DNA of 64,000 bases from Triatoma infestans (lineage: Eukaryota > Arthropoda > Insecta > Hemiptera > Reduviidae): positions 300,361 through 364,360 of the forward strand of contig JAAEAF010014941.1 of NCBI GenBank assembly GCA_011037195.1. Direction: 5' to 3'. How positions within the stretch are numbered: position 1 is the first letter of the stretch; each line of letters begins with the position of its first letter. The notes under the pieces were generated by a model. The model ran no database searches and was not told the DNA's origin. It saw only the letters and a list, made by a program, of their open reading frames with translations. Position numbers and translations under genes: made by a program. Shown here piece by piece: positions 10,430 through 20,030 of this stretch.

Positions 10430-11030
10430 AAAAAAAAATATCTGATATAAAACTCACATGACTGTCCCTTTACAGTAATTATTACAGTTTAATTGATAAA
10501 TTTTTTTTTTAAATTGCAATTTTTACAAACGTTTAGTTGAGCTGGCCACAAAAGTTGGGTGGTCGGGTATGCATAACTGAATGGGTTTTATGAGAGAAGC
10601 TTGTAACCGGCAGTTTAAATTTGATCCTGACAGGTCTCCCACAACCATTGTAAAATCACTTTTTATAGAAAAATGTTTCAAATAAAAATGATAGGTTCAT
10701 CAGTGATGTACATAGGATGAGTAATGTTCGTAATGTTAAGAAAACAATTTTCGAGAGGAAATTCCAAAAAACTCAATAACCAAGTTCTGGAAAGTGGCAA
10801 TTCTGATTTACCTATTTTGGAAGTATCAGGTAGTTTAAATTTAAATTTGGACAAGCGACATAGAGCGCTCTACATAAGGCCGCTCAGGTATACAAATAAA
10901 CTCCCCACCACCAGTTTTATGGACAGCGTAACTAAAGATTGTAACAAATATTAAAGAAAATTTGTTGATTAAATTCTATTAATTAGAGTAAGAGAAAGTA
11001 GTGTTAGTGTTTCACACCAAATATTTTGTA
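10430..11030. repeat. MBI fragments forming an inverted E2-E2 arrangement
   Basis: The left part (10430-10830) is minus oriented, starting at E2 ('aaaatatctgatataaaactcacatgact'). The right part (10925-11030) is plus oriented, ending at E2 ('taagagaaagtagtgttag' then 'tttcacacc'). Either two copies abut or one is a foldback derivative. Confidence 0.65.
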
Positions 11031-11193
11031 TTGTATATTCACTTGCGCTGAGTGAATAAAAATTACTGAAAACAAAAATGCGATGCATGCAATATCGTTG
11101 GAATTACATACTGTGTCTTCATTTAATTATTTTTGCCGCTATATTTATTTTTTGTCATGAAAGTAGAAGTTTGTCGCTTAATTATTAAATTTG

Positions 11194-11201
11194 TCGTACT
11201 A
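11194..11201. repeat. 8-bp target-site duplication, left of hAT
   Basis: TCGTACTA, identical to 11864-11871. Confidence 0.9.
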
Positions 11202-11863
11202 CAAGATGATCAGACGTCCCAATTTTAGGGGGACAGTCCCGATTTTTAACAATTTGTCCCGCGTCACAATAGAAAACAAATGGTTAGAAATATTTCATCA
11301 TTTTGAAACAACCCATGTTCCATACTAATAATGCACTAAAAATTGTGAAATGCGCGCTGTCATTACCAGGAACTAATGCTGCGACTGAACGCGTTTTTTT
11401 TGCGGTAAATAAAGTGTGGACATCAGAAATATCACAATTAAGTGTTAAGACTTTGAGAGCCATTTTATGTGTCAAATATAATTTAACAAATTCTTGTGAA
11501 AAAGTTCATGACCTTTCAAACAACGACAACAATCGACTAAACAAAATATGCCAAAGAATAAAATATTACTATACATAATTTTTTTTAATGTATTATTTGT
11601 AACTTATGTTGACATTTAAAAAATATATTACAATCTATTTTTGCGTTCTATGAAAATTTTTGTTGCTCCATATAGACCACATTTTTAATCAACAATGTGT
11701 GTTTTCTTTGTATTGAAGGGTGTAATGCTTATCACATTGAAACTTCAGTGTCATTTGTAAATATGTATGTAAAAATTTGTAAATAAATTGTATTGAATAT
11801 TTTTAATCAAGACCCCCCCCCCCCCCGGTTAATGGTGTCCCGCTTTAAAATCTGGTTACCTTA
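11202..11863 (+). mobile_element. hAT deletion derivative with intact TSD
   Basis: A 662-bp element. The left end CAAGATGATCAGA and the reverse complement of the right end TAAGGTAACCAGA are imperfect terminal inverted repeats with subterminal 'GTCCC'/'GGGAC' motifs. An 8-bp duplication is the hAT hallmark. Inside is only the C-terminal dimerisation part of the transposase, so most of the gene is deleted. A 14-base C run lies near the right end (11813-11826). Confidence 0.9.
11303..11578 (+). pseudogene. hAT transposase C-terminal (dimerisation) fragment
   Basis: A 91-codon open segment. The core 'CALSLPGTNAATERVFFAVN' followed by 'LSVKTLRAILCVKYNL' matches the hAT family C-terminal dimerisation domain, whose usual form is 'LxLPxSNAxxERVFSxxN'. 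The catalytic DDE region and the BED-type zinc finger are absent. The frame is intact to the end of the domain, which is notable for a deletion derivative. I infer it could at most make a dimerisation fragment, if anything transcribes it. Confidence 0.85.
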
Positions 11864-11871
11864 TCGTACTA
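11864..11871. repeat. 8-bp target-site duplication, right of hAT
   Basis: TCGTACTA, identical to 11194-11201. Confidence 0.9.
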
Positions 11872-12750
11872 CGAATATTTGGTTGTGGTTTTTTTCCTCG
11901 TTCTCCCTCCGTCGATCATAATATCTGTATTGTCGGGCCGACAAATGGCAACCAAACAAAAGTTTCTTTTCATATTTCTTATTTTTTACTAATCACGAAA
12001 CACCGACTTTGGCATTATGTACGCAAAATGTACTTACAAAAAAGAATTAAAAAGAGATTCGTTATGTACGACACTGCGTTTAGTAATCATTTTGGTGAAA
12101 TTGAAATTTATTTCGATTGCGGGCTCCGTAGTTCGACTGCTTTAAATGCATTGTAGTGTCAAAAAAGTAGATTTTTTGTTTTTGTGAACTAATACTACTT
12201 TCTTGTCTGTTTGTACTGTAGTATTATTTATTTAATAAAAATGTTGGGCCATCATAGACTCAAGCCTAAATCTTAATACATACTCCTCCAATATCGGTGA
12301 AAATTCAGTAAAAACTCGAAACTTGAAGTTACGAAAATTTGATATTATTGTTCCTTTGAATAGATTTTGTTAATATTGAATTATAAAAGAAAACAGAAAC
12401 TAAATATGTTTTCAAAGTAATTTGGTAGTACAGTCCTTGGAAAAAGTTACTGAACGAAAATTAGTCTGTTTTCGCTTAAAATGCGAATAAAGTATTATAT
12501 AATAAGACGCGGAATTTCAATATTGTTTTTATGATTTAACATGCTCTTTAAAAAATATATTACATAGTTTGTCACTTTCTGCATTTATTTGCATTCCATT
12601 TTCCTGCAGAACTTTGCAAAGAATTTCAACTTCACCAAATTTTAGGACAAACATAAGTCATATATATATATCAGTAAATGAATTTAGACCAATTGGAAAA
12701 AAAAGCAAAACATTTTATTAAATCCTCTCTTCCTCTCTCCGTCATTGCTA
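11872..12750. other. AT-rich DNA, mostly unassigned
   Basis: A short MBI-like scrap ('ggtgaaaattcagtaaaaactcg', about 12297-12345) can be seen. Otherwise no gene or repeat recognised. Confidence 0.4.
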
Positions 12751-12753
12751 CTA

Positions 12754-12755
12754 TG

Positions 12756-12810
<55 letters not shown>
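12754..12810. repeat. (TA)n(GT)n microsatellite
   Basis: TA repeats run directly into GT repeats. The flanks do not clearly match the MBI family, unlike most other GT tracts here. Confidence 0.9.
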
Positions 12811-12813
<3 letters not shown>

Positions 12814-12820
12814 TGAACGT

Positions 12821-12850
12821 ATTGTGGCAATGAAGAAAAGCCATGACGCG
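12821..12850 (+). repeat. Left arm of a 30-bp near-perfect inverted repeat
   Basis: The reverse complement of 13347-13376 matches at 29 of 30 positions (begins ATTGTGGCAATGAAG, ends ATGACGCG). The arms are separated by 496 bp. They are candidate terminal inverted repeats of an unidentified DNA element. Confidence 0.85.
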
Positions 12851-13346
12851 TATGGAACCATATTAGAATACGACGCACAGTGATTTGCGATATGGGTCCT
12901 ACTAGTCTCGAAACGTTTTGGTAGATATCCTTAGGAAATATTTTTTGTCCCGCAATAAGTACCAGACAGACAGTGTCCTTAATGCTCTTCATCCAACTTT
13001 TCAGTGTCACCAATTCTTAAGACATCACATCGTTTAAGACGACGTTTGAAGGTAGAGACAGGTTATTTTTTTTAAGAAGCTGAGACTGTTTTGTTTCATT
13101 AAGTAACATTTCATATTTTTCTGTACTCTTGACAAACTGCGATCAGTGCTTCTTTCCACGGACTCACGTAATTTATCTTAAAACACTTCTTTTTTATTGG
13201 CCACGGTTAGCACTGATATACGTTCACCCTCAGAAACAGACAAGAAATGAATAAACAACTGTATAGATTTTAACGCGTCGTTGTACTCAAGCCGACAAGT
13301 TACAACCTGTCCGTCGTGATATGGTTACACCAACTAGTGCTCACAA
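12851..13346 (-). other. Interior of the inverted-repeat element, decayed coding-like sequence
   Basis: The minus strand reads in pieces such as 'LFIHFLSVSEGERISVLTVA', 'KLRESVERSTDRSLSRVQKN', and a continuous 'MVTLKSWMKSIKDTVCLVLI' stretch. The second piece vaguely resembles a helix-turn-helix transposase N-terminus, but I cannot place it in a family. Confidence 0.35.
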
Positions 13347-13530
13347 CGCGTCATAGCTTTTCTTCATTGCCACAATGTGTTGTGATCGTATAGCATGATA
13401 GCCGCGACTTGAATTTCGCTATGTGGTCTTCCTGTGATTGCCACAACGCGTCGCGAGCGTTTTCATAAGAGCCATAACAGAATTTCGCGATGTGGATGTT
13501 TACAGTGACCACAACGCGTTGTGAGCTGTT
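13342..13530. repeat. Imperfect tandem subterminal repeats
   Basis: CACAACGCGT occurs at 13342, 13442 and 13510. GAATTTCGC(T/G)ATGTGG occurs at 13411 and 13480. The last two units are about 68-69 bp apart. Such GC-rich short repeats next to an inverted arm resemble transposase-binding arrays, by analogy only. Confidence 0.65.
13347..13376 (-). repeat. Right arm of the 30-bp inverted repeat
   Basis: Partner of 12821-12850, with a single mismatch. Overlaps the first of the CACAACGCGT motifs described at 13342-13530. Confidence 0.85.
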
Positions 13531-13619
13531 TTTTCGCTCAATGAGCATTTTCGGTCTTTGAGCGTAACATATAGTAGACGCGAAAGTTTCCATCAAATCT
13601 GTGACTGAAAATGCGACCT

Positions 13620-14160
13620 TATAGATTTTTAGGTTTAGCCTCCAAAAAAATTTCTAACCATTTTCTTTCAAATTTCTCTCACTAATTATATATATCTAAA
13701 CTTTTATTTAAATTTTTCAACGACAAATGAGATTTGAGAAGGGAGTAGCAGCTACTAAAGAGTGGCTCTTTCAAAATACCAGTAAAATGGCACTAATAAC
13801 TTTATTAAGAGCGGATTGGTGAACAAGTAAATACAAAGTTTAAGTTTTAGATCAGGTGTAAGAAATAGTTAAACTTAATTGATTGCTTCAGTTTACCAGA
13901 TCTCGATAACTAGATAGAGTGATTTTATGTGTACTTAATGTGAATTTAGAGCATGAAAGTTTGAAAGGTTAAGAGTGGCTCAAGTAAGTTTACTTTACAA
14001 ACCACTTTAAAACAAGTACTAATTCCAAATATATATAGTACACAACTAGACGTGTCTAGTTTATTAGGACCAAACTATCTTACTTAATGTGAAAATACTC
14101 ATGTTTTAAGCTGTTAGAGTTTCTACTAATATTTGTTTTGCAATAATATTTTTGTATATT
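13620..14160. other. AT-rich DNA, nothing recognised
   Basis: No gene, terminal repeat or family match seen. Confidence 0.4.
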
Positions 14161-14435
14161 AAAAAATCTGGTGTGAAACACTCACACAACTTTCTCTTAC
14201 TCCAGTTCTCAAAATTATAATTGACAGATTTTAGTTAGCGTACCAAATTTAATGAAATTCGTCGAAAACTGAAAAAAAATGTTCAGTAAAAACGCACTTC
14301 CGGTTTACTAATTTTCTTGAAACACGAATTTTGGCCATCTATTTATTTCTAATTAATTCTGTTTGGATGATAGGACTGTATAATCAACTACGACAGCACT
14401 TTAGAGAAAAACATTACCCCACTCGTCCACCAAAA
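14161..14435 (-). repeat. MBI copy, first of a head-to-tail array, split by a solo LTR
   Basis: Starts with a textbook E2: AATCTG, then GTGTGA (14171-14176), loop AACAC, TCACAC (14182-14187), then ACTTTCTCTTAC. It resumes after the LTR at 15175 and ends near 15600 at E1. Confidence 0.85.
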
Positions 14436-14439
14436 GTGT
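14436..14439. repeat. 4-bp target-site duplication, left of LTR
   Basis: GTGT, matching 15175-15178. Confidence 0.7.
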
Positions 14440-15174
14440 TGTAATGATATGGCAAAGTCATAGCAATGTCAAACCTTCACAACAGATAACAAAGAAACAA
14501 TAATTTATAACTACTGGTCTAGCCAGCTGCTATCTTCAAGACAAGGCCGCGGGCAAACAAACAAAACCAAGGGTAAATACCCTTACATCAAAGCAAGCAC
14601 GCTAAGGCTGGCCACTGACCTAAATCGGTAGCCAGCTGCTGTCATCAAAGCAAGCACCGCTAAAGCTGACCACTGACCTAAATCGGTGGTCACCAAACTA
14701 ACCAAGGTCGCACCACTAGGACAGATGTCTTGGTGTGAGTGTGGCCAACACTAATATATAAACTCGCCCCATTGGAAGAGGGGACGATTATACGATTATC
14801 CTTCAGTACGTCTTAATATACGAGCAGCAGTTTACGCGTCCCTATACAGTTTTTATTTATACTTATCATCTTTAGTTGTGCATCTTAGTTCATTTATCTT
14901 AATCATTCTAATTTATTAGTTATTTATCTTCTATTTATTTCTAAGTATTCCTTGTTAATAGTTACCATTTTTTACGTTTAAATTATTGTTCAAATACAGT
15001 CTATTTTTATAAAATCCGTGTTAATACTTCGAGCACTAACTTCCAAAAATCTCTAAACTAACTTCCACCCTCTTCAAGACATCTACTACATACCTCAGGA
15101 ATCACATTAACGATTCCACTACATCTTGTAGTATCACGGTGGGATCAGATCATCCAATAAACGATTCCACTACA
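14440..15174 (+). mobile_element. Solo LTR (or LTR plus leader scrap) of an LTR retrotransposon
   Basis: A 735-bp insert in an MBI copy. It starts TGTAATG and ends CCACTACA, with TG...CA termini and 4-bp GTGT duplications. A TATA-like 'tatataaactcgcccc' at about 14755 suggests plus orientation. It contains a roughly 58-bp direct duplication (units at about 14586 and 14643, 'catcaaagcaagca...acctaaatcggt'). The terminal motif ACGATTCCACTACA occurs twice, ending at 15123 and 15174. The 5' LTR may therefore end at 15123, with a residual leader joined to the 3' LTR tip. Confidence 0.8.
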
Positions 15175-15433
15175 GTGTCCTTAAATGAATTTTCACAGAG
15201 AAATGTTTTAAATAAAAGTTGTACATCCTTGTATGTATAGGTTATATACGAAGTTTCAAGAAAGTCGTCTGAGCCATTTCTGAGAAAATCGCAAAAATGT
15301 AAAAAAAACAACTAGTCAAATGGTACTTGCGGGGGAGGAATTTTGATAGATAACGTGCTGTCAGATCCCATGATGATACCTAAAGGGAATATCAAGTTTC
15401 AACTTTGTTCGATTTTTTTTTAGCTATGCTGTT

Positions 15434-15470
<37 letters not shown>

Positions 15471-15600
15471 GCACAGACCATCATTATTTAAAAAACCACT
15501 TTCATGGACTCAGGAGGCCTTAAAACGGATATTTCAGGTGAAAACTCGATATGGAAAATTTGACCCGGTTACAATATTCCTCTCCCCAGGAACAAGAGAG
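15175..15600 (-). repeat. MBI copy continued after the solo LTR
   Basis: Includes the (CA)n tract at 15437-15466 and an E1 end at 15575-15600 ('attcctctccccaggaacaagag'). Confidence 0.85.
15437..15466. repeat. (CA)n microsatellite inside MBI
   Basis: A CA tract at the fixed MBI microsatellite position, preceded by 'gctatgctgttcacatacac'. Confidence 0.9.
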
Positions 15601-16422
15601 AAAAAAAAAAAATCTGTTGTGAAACACTCGCACGACTTTTTCTTGCTGCAATTTACCTAGATATAAATTGACAAACTTTATTCAAACTTATAATTTTTAC
15701 TAAATGTTTTGTAGTCTTCAATATTTTTTGGGGGAGCATGACCTAACTGCCCCTACTCCAAAACACCAGTTAAATGAATTTACTGGGAAAACTGCTCTAA
15801 CAAAAGTGATAGTTCTCTGCACCTATGGTTATTATACCAAGTTTAATAAAGTCCTAGGTGAATATGAAGGAAGTCCTAAAAAAAACTGTTCAGTAAAGTT
15901 GCATTTTTGCGAACAGATTTTCTTCAAACCAGGAATTTTGGCATCTCATTTAATTGTAATTAATATTATATAGATAATAGAATAGTATAATAAATTGAAG
16001 TGGTACTTTATAGGAAACACTCGTAATCCCACCTTTCCCCAAAAACCCTATTAAATCTATTTTTCCAGAAAAAATTTACAAATAAAAGTTGTATATCCAC
16101 ATGAATATAGTGTAAAGAAATCATTGGCATCGTTTTAGAGAAAATCGCAAAAAACTGGAAAAATCCACTTACCAAAGCGGTAGTTTCGGTTAACCGATTT
16201 TGTTCAAATTCTTATTTTTCCCTTACAGCACTTAAACTAAATATCACGCTTGGACTTTCTGAGGTTTGCATTTTTGAGCTATGCTGAGTACACACACACA
16301 CAAAACACAAAAACCAATTTATGAATACCACTTTTTTAGACGCATGAGAACTCAAGTCCTACAATTTCCAGTGCGACCTTGATATCGAAAATTTGACACG
16401 TTCGTAATACTTCCTCTTGTAA
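15600..16422 (-). repeat. MBI copy, second in the head-to-tail array
   Basis: E2 starts directly after the preceding copy's E1, across an A run ('aaaatctgttgtgaaacac'). It ends with 'aatacttcctcttgtaacag' at about 16420. The frame at 15704-15973 is inside and not a gene. Confidence 0.85.
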
Positions 16423-16737
16423 CAGGAAAAAACTGTTATGAATCCCATATATGACTTTCTCTTACTGCAATTAATTGTTCACCTGTGATTAACATATTTT
16501 GTTCAAATTTGAAAATTTTGTGTTTGATAGACCATTATTACATTTTATTGAAATGGCGACGCCTCAGTCCTTGAGTAGACCACTAAAATAAATTTTGTAG
16601 AAAAAATAATCCATATTAAAACTGATAGATCTAATTGTAATTAGCTTCCAATTTTAAAAAAAATAGTTGAACATTTTTTGAGATAATTGCGAAAAAGTAG
16701 AAAAATAAGTCTTTCGCCACACTTTTATTGACAGTTT
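16423..16737 (-). repeat. MBI copy, third in the array, truncated
   Basis: Starts 'aaaaaactgttatgaatccc...actttctcttactgcaatt' directly after the second copy. Cut by the hAT remnant at about 16738. Confidence 0.75.
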
Positions 16738-17200
16738 ATACCAACGTTTTCCAAACTGTGGAGCGCACAGCTTTTTATCAGAAATATCTTTTATAAGTAC
16801 ACAAAATTATAAATATTTCGTAAGCAACTCATTAGGCCATAAAATAAGCAAGGGACATTAATAGATAAGAGAAATAGTAGTTATAATCTGAGAAATTCGC
16901 ATACCTGAATTCTTACATTTAAACATTAATTTGCGTTGATGGTGGCGTAGATTGTTGCGCGTGCGTATTGCGCATAAGAATTTCTGATGTATCTGAAGAT
17001 ATTTGCGATTAGTTACTAGAAAAGTTGAAATCCTCTTTATTTCTCGTTACAAGTGGATGAAGCTACAGATATAGTTGAAGAGGCTCATTTAAATAAACAT
17101 GTAAGATACATTGTAGAAACTGATGTTGTAAAGAAGATTTGCTATTCTGAAAACCTATTGAAAACAACTCGACACCAAGTGAAATTTTTAAGAAATTGAT
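16738..17200 (+). mobile_element. hAT remnant (ZBED5/SCAND3-like transposase piece)
   Basis: The left end 'caacgttttccaaactgtgg' resembles hAT terminal repeats of the CAGTGTTTCCCAAAC type. Downstream, 16992-17160 reads 'VDEATDIVEEAHLNKHVRYI' then 'VETDVVKKICYSENL', matching the region around the first catalytic Asp of SCAND3/ZBED5-like hAT transposases. Stops and shifts are present. The right end is not found. Confidence 0.65.
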
Positions 17201-17429
17201 ATTTTTTCAATAGGGTATTCTTTGGGTGTAATGTCTACGCAGGAGGAAACTCTGGTCTACAAGCATTAGTCCAAAAGGTGGCTCCTGGTGCAATTTGGCT
17301 TCATAGATCCAATGAAGGCCTCTTAGTTTTACTCCCCAAGTCTTACCCGCTATTCTTGTGCTGCAATAGACATTTAGGGGGCACGGTGGCATAAGCTGTA
17401 GAGCCAACCCCACAGAATCTACCCGCTAT
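17201..17429. other. Unassigned DNA with a short repeat
   Basis: 'acccgctattct' occurs near 17347 and 17420 with related flanks. No family recognised. Confidence 0.35.
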
Positions 17430-17830
17430 TCTCCTGCACTACCAGAAAATTTTCTGTCCTAAGAAAGTTTAGTGCTTCGAAAATTATTTGGGAAATGCCT
17501 CGACAACTTATTGACCTAGGCAGATATAACAGAGTTACAGTTCAAAATCTTTTGGGTGCCAGGTTATGTTGGCATGAAAGGTAATGAGATGGCCGGACAA
17601 TCCAGTAAAGGATTGGTGCATTAATTTTCTTCACGGGGGCGGTTTTTGTGAGATATGCAACAATCTCTCTGGGATGAGCTTAGAAACAGGAGGAATTTAA
17701 AATAGACTTTATAAAGTCTAAAGAAGTTCGATCTAGAACCTGATCATAACAGATGGAGGATAATCCAATTTATCTCCCAGCGCTGTATCAGAGTTGTCAA
17801 CAAGAAAAGTTTAAAAGAAGGCTGAATACA
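17430..17830 (+). pseudogene. LINE RNase H remnant
   Basis: Broken frames read 'LQFKIFWVPGYVGMKGNEMA' (RNase H C-terminal block) and then a weak tail 'LWDELRNRRNLK'. It resembles the LINE-A/B group but is strongly decayed. No tail or TSD found. Confidence 0.65.
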
Positions 17831-18609
17831 TTCCACGTATTGAAGATATCCCCTTAGAACCTAACCGATCTAATTTATTAATGAAATAGACTTGAGGCTG
17901 TAGAGAGATCAGTAACAGGCACGATAGATTTTTCAAGATCGCAGTGCACTTATTGTTCCATTCATAAAAAAAAAATGTATCACACAAAGATGCTCTGTGT
18001 TTCATTTGGTGAGGGACCATATGCCTCGAAAAATAAGTTTGCTTCAAAAACGTCATAATTACAAATTTAAAAAAAAAATATAACCATTTAATTATTTATT
18101 TTTATCAGGAAATAAAAGGAGTTTAATTTAGTTGATTTCATTAAAGTAGCAAGCTGCAGAAACTTTGCCGGATTACTTCTGTTTTTATTTGCATAATCTT
18201 ATTTAAAGCTTTAAAAAGTTTCTTATATATTATTTCAGAATGAGAAGAACAAGAATTTAAATCAAGCGAATTTTATTTTCGATTTTTATTAAACTCATAT
18301 CATTGCAGCCCCCCTTCCTCGAATTATCGTCTTCTCTTCCTGTTTACGGGATATAATTGTTTAAAACCACTGTTCCATGCTTGTAAAACTCTACTTTCAG
18401 ATTTTTTTTTTTTAATTTGACGAAGTTATCTTTTAATTATTACTTTGTAATAAAATTATTAGCAAAATATATCTAAGTTTTTATTAAAAAAAAAAAAATG
18501 TTATTTGAAATACTAATACGAATTCCTCTCACTGCTCCACCTTCTATTTGACAAATTTTCAGTCTTGATCCCGTCGCCTGCTAGTCGGTTAAAAAAAAAA
18601 CTGGAAGAG
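17831..18609. other. AT-rich DNA with a dispersed 60-70 bp repeat
   Basis: The stretch near 18215-18275 ('atttcagaatgagaagaac', then 'aagaatttaaatcaagc') recurs at about 19095-19130. Nothing else recognised. Confidence 0.45.
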
Positions 18610-18985
18610 CGATTTTAATGTTTTTTTTTTTTAATGTTTCATGATTTACCTTAAACTTCGCATCCCACTTTGCCCACATAAAGGCCTATCACTTTTATTT
18701 GAACATTTTTTCCGTAAAAATGGATTTTAGGTGAATTGTGTGGAGCGTAAACTCTATGTGAGATATAAAATCTTCTAAATTATACATCCAATATTTTTGA
18801 GCTTGTAGTTGGCGCTACAGTGTTTGATACAACTGCTTGACAGAATGTCCTAAAATCAACTTATGTATTGTGCCACTCCCCCTCTGCCTACATTTATATG
18901 TAATATTAGGGACAAATATACATTTACTAAAAATTTGAAGTAAATTCTTGGTTGAAGAAAATTCACTATTGGAATTGCAATAAGT
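18610..18985 (+). repeat. MBI repeat copy, eroded
   Basis: 'aggcctatcacttttatttg' at about 18684 and 'aattcttggttgaagaaaattc' near 18940, in plus orientation. Confidence 0.6.
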
Positions 18986-19257
18986 GCGGTAAACTCATGT
19001 AAGTTTATCATACCAATTACTTTTTCGATGTCTAAGTAACGACTGATTTGTCATTTTTGTTTTTGAAGCTCTAAATAAGTTTCTAATCCATTATTTCAGA
19101 GCGAGAACAACAAGAATTTAAATCAAGCCAATTTGTACGCCAATAAGTAAGGCAAAAAACGAGATGTAATGTACATTTCAGGGTACAAAGTGATGTTAGT
19201 TTTTAGGACGTACCAGGTACTGAATGTAATTGCCCACCATACACATGGAAATAATGC

Positions 19258-19268
19258 AAAAATCAAGG
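19258..19268. repeat. 11-bp target-site duplication, left
   Basis: AAAAATCAAGG, identical to 19644-19654. Confidence 0.85.
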
Positions 19269-19309
19269 ATCAGAGACATTTTCCGTGGTAGCCTGCTTCA
19301 TTTTGTGGT

Positions 19310-19347
19310 CATCGACCGGTTTGGGGCGTTCGCCCATCTTCAGGATG
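19310..19347 (-). ncRNA. Hammerhead-like ribozyme, probably inactive
   Basis: Reads CATC-CTGAAGA-T-GGGC-GAAC-GCCC then CAAACCGGTC-GATG. The conserved G of the GAAA core strand is C (position 19323 on the plus strand), which should abolish cleavage. Confidence 0.75.
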
Positions 19348-19532
19348 CGTTTTTTCAGACAGTGTGACAACACAGACTTGCACAGAGCAAACATAGTTTA
19401 CACACTCTGGTGGCGGACGTAGAGGTGTTTGCACATTTCTAGGGACTGGTTGCAATGTGTAAGCTAAGGGACAAGTGTGTAAACTAAGTTTGCTCTGTGC
19501 AAGTATGTGTTGTCACACTGTCTGAAAAAACG

Positions 19533-19570
19533 CATCCTGAAGATGGGCGAACGCTCGAAACCGGTCGATG
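19533..19570 (+). ncRNA. Hammerhead-like ribozyme, core intact
   Basis: Stem I CATC/GATG, core CTGAAGA, helix II GGGC/GCTC (one G-U wobble) with loop GAAC, core GAAA, then a self-complementary ACCGGT stem III. Predicted cleavage is after C19566. One extra U lies between the core and helix II. Confidence 0.75.
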
Positions 19571-19643
19571 ACCACAAAATGAAGCAGGCTACCACGGAAA
19601 ATGTCTTTGATGCTTTCCAGCTCTGCGGAACCAACCACCCAAC

Positions 19644-19654
19644 AAAAATCAAGG
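19644..19654. repeat. 11-bp target-site duplication, right
   Basis: AAAAATCAAGG, identical to 19258-19268. Confidence 0.85.
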
Positions 19655-19719
19655 CCCCAAAAATATTTGTTGTGCAATTCGGTGATGAACTTTCAGAATC
19701 AGGTCTTTAGATTCCACCA

Positions 19720-19862
19720 AAAATTAACTTTTCCAAAATTTGGATTCAGAATAGCTTTATGTATTTTTATATTGCAAGTGTATATAAGCATTAGAAGTTA
19801 AAAGAAAATCGGTCGAGCCTTTGTCGAGATAATTCTGAAAAATTTGGAACTCCAGCTAACTT
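19720..19862 (-). repeat. MBI fragment
   Basis: Minus-oriented internal block with 'aagaaaatcggtcgagcc'. Confidence 0.5.
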
Positions 19863-19884
19863 TTCGGACTTTTAGAACACCACC

Positions 19885-20030
19885 CACTTTTACTTTCTCT
19901 TCCTCTTAATAAGAGGAAGCATTTCGATCGTGTCAGTCGTTCGAAATTCAGTTTTCACAGGTAGTAAGTTTACGAGGTCCCTTGAGTATATACATGTATA
20001 TATACTGTTTATATAATTATATATATATAT
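19885..20030 (+). repeat. MBI copy, 5' part, split by a DNA element
   Basis: The E1 end is well kept: 'actttctcttcctcttaataagaggaagc', then 'tcgatcgtgtc' and 'gaggtcccttgagta'. The copy continues at 21323. Confidence 0.85.

Larger units (their letters stand above)
19269..19643. mobile_element. Foldback Penelope-type element with two hammerhead-like ribozymes
   Basis: A 375-bp insertion with perfect 11-bp duplications. The left half is a minus-strand copy (to about 19405) and the right half a plus-strand copy (from about 19475) of the same terminal-repeat unit. They are separated by a spacer that includes 'gtgtaagctaagggacaagtg'. The plus copy extends further, to 'GCTCTGCGGAACCAACCACC'. It contains no protein-coding sequence. 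Same architecture as 31319-31593. Confidence 0.85.

Noticed and set aside
13342..13530. CRISPR-like array
   Set aside because: Repeats are short, diverged and irregularly spaced, in a eukaryotic repeat setting. Treated as subterminal transposon repeats.
18200..19130. Terminal direct repeats of an LTR element (60-70 bp repeat at about 18215 and 19095)
   Set aside because: No TG...CA ends, primer-binding site or coding between them. More likely two copies of a small dispersed repeat.
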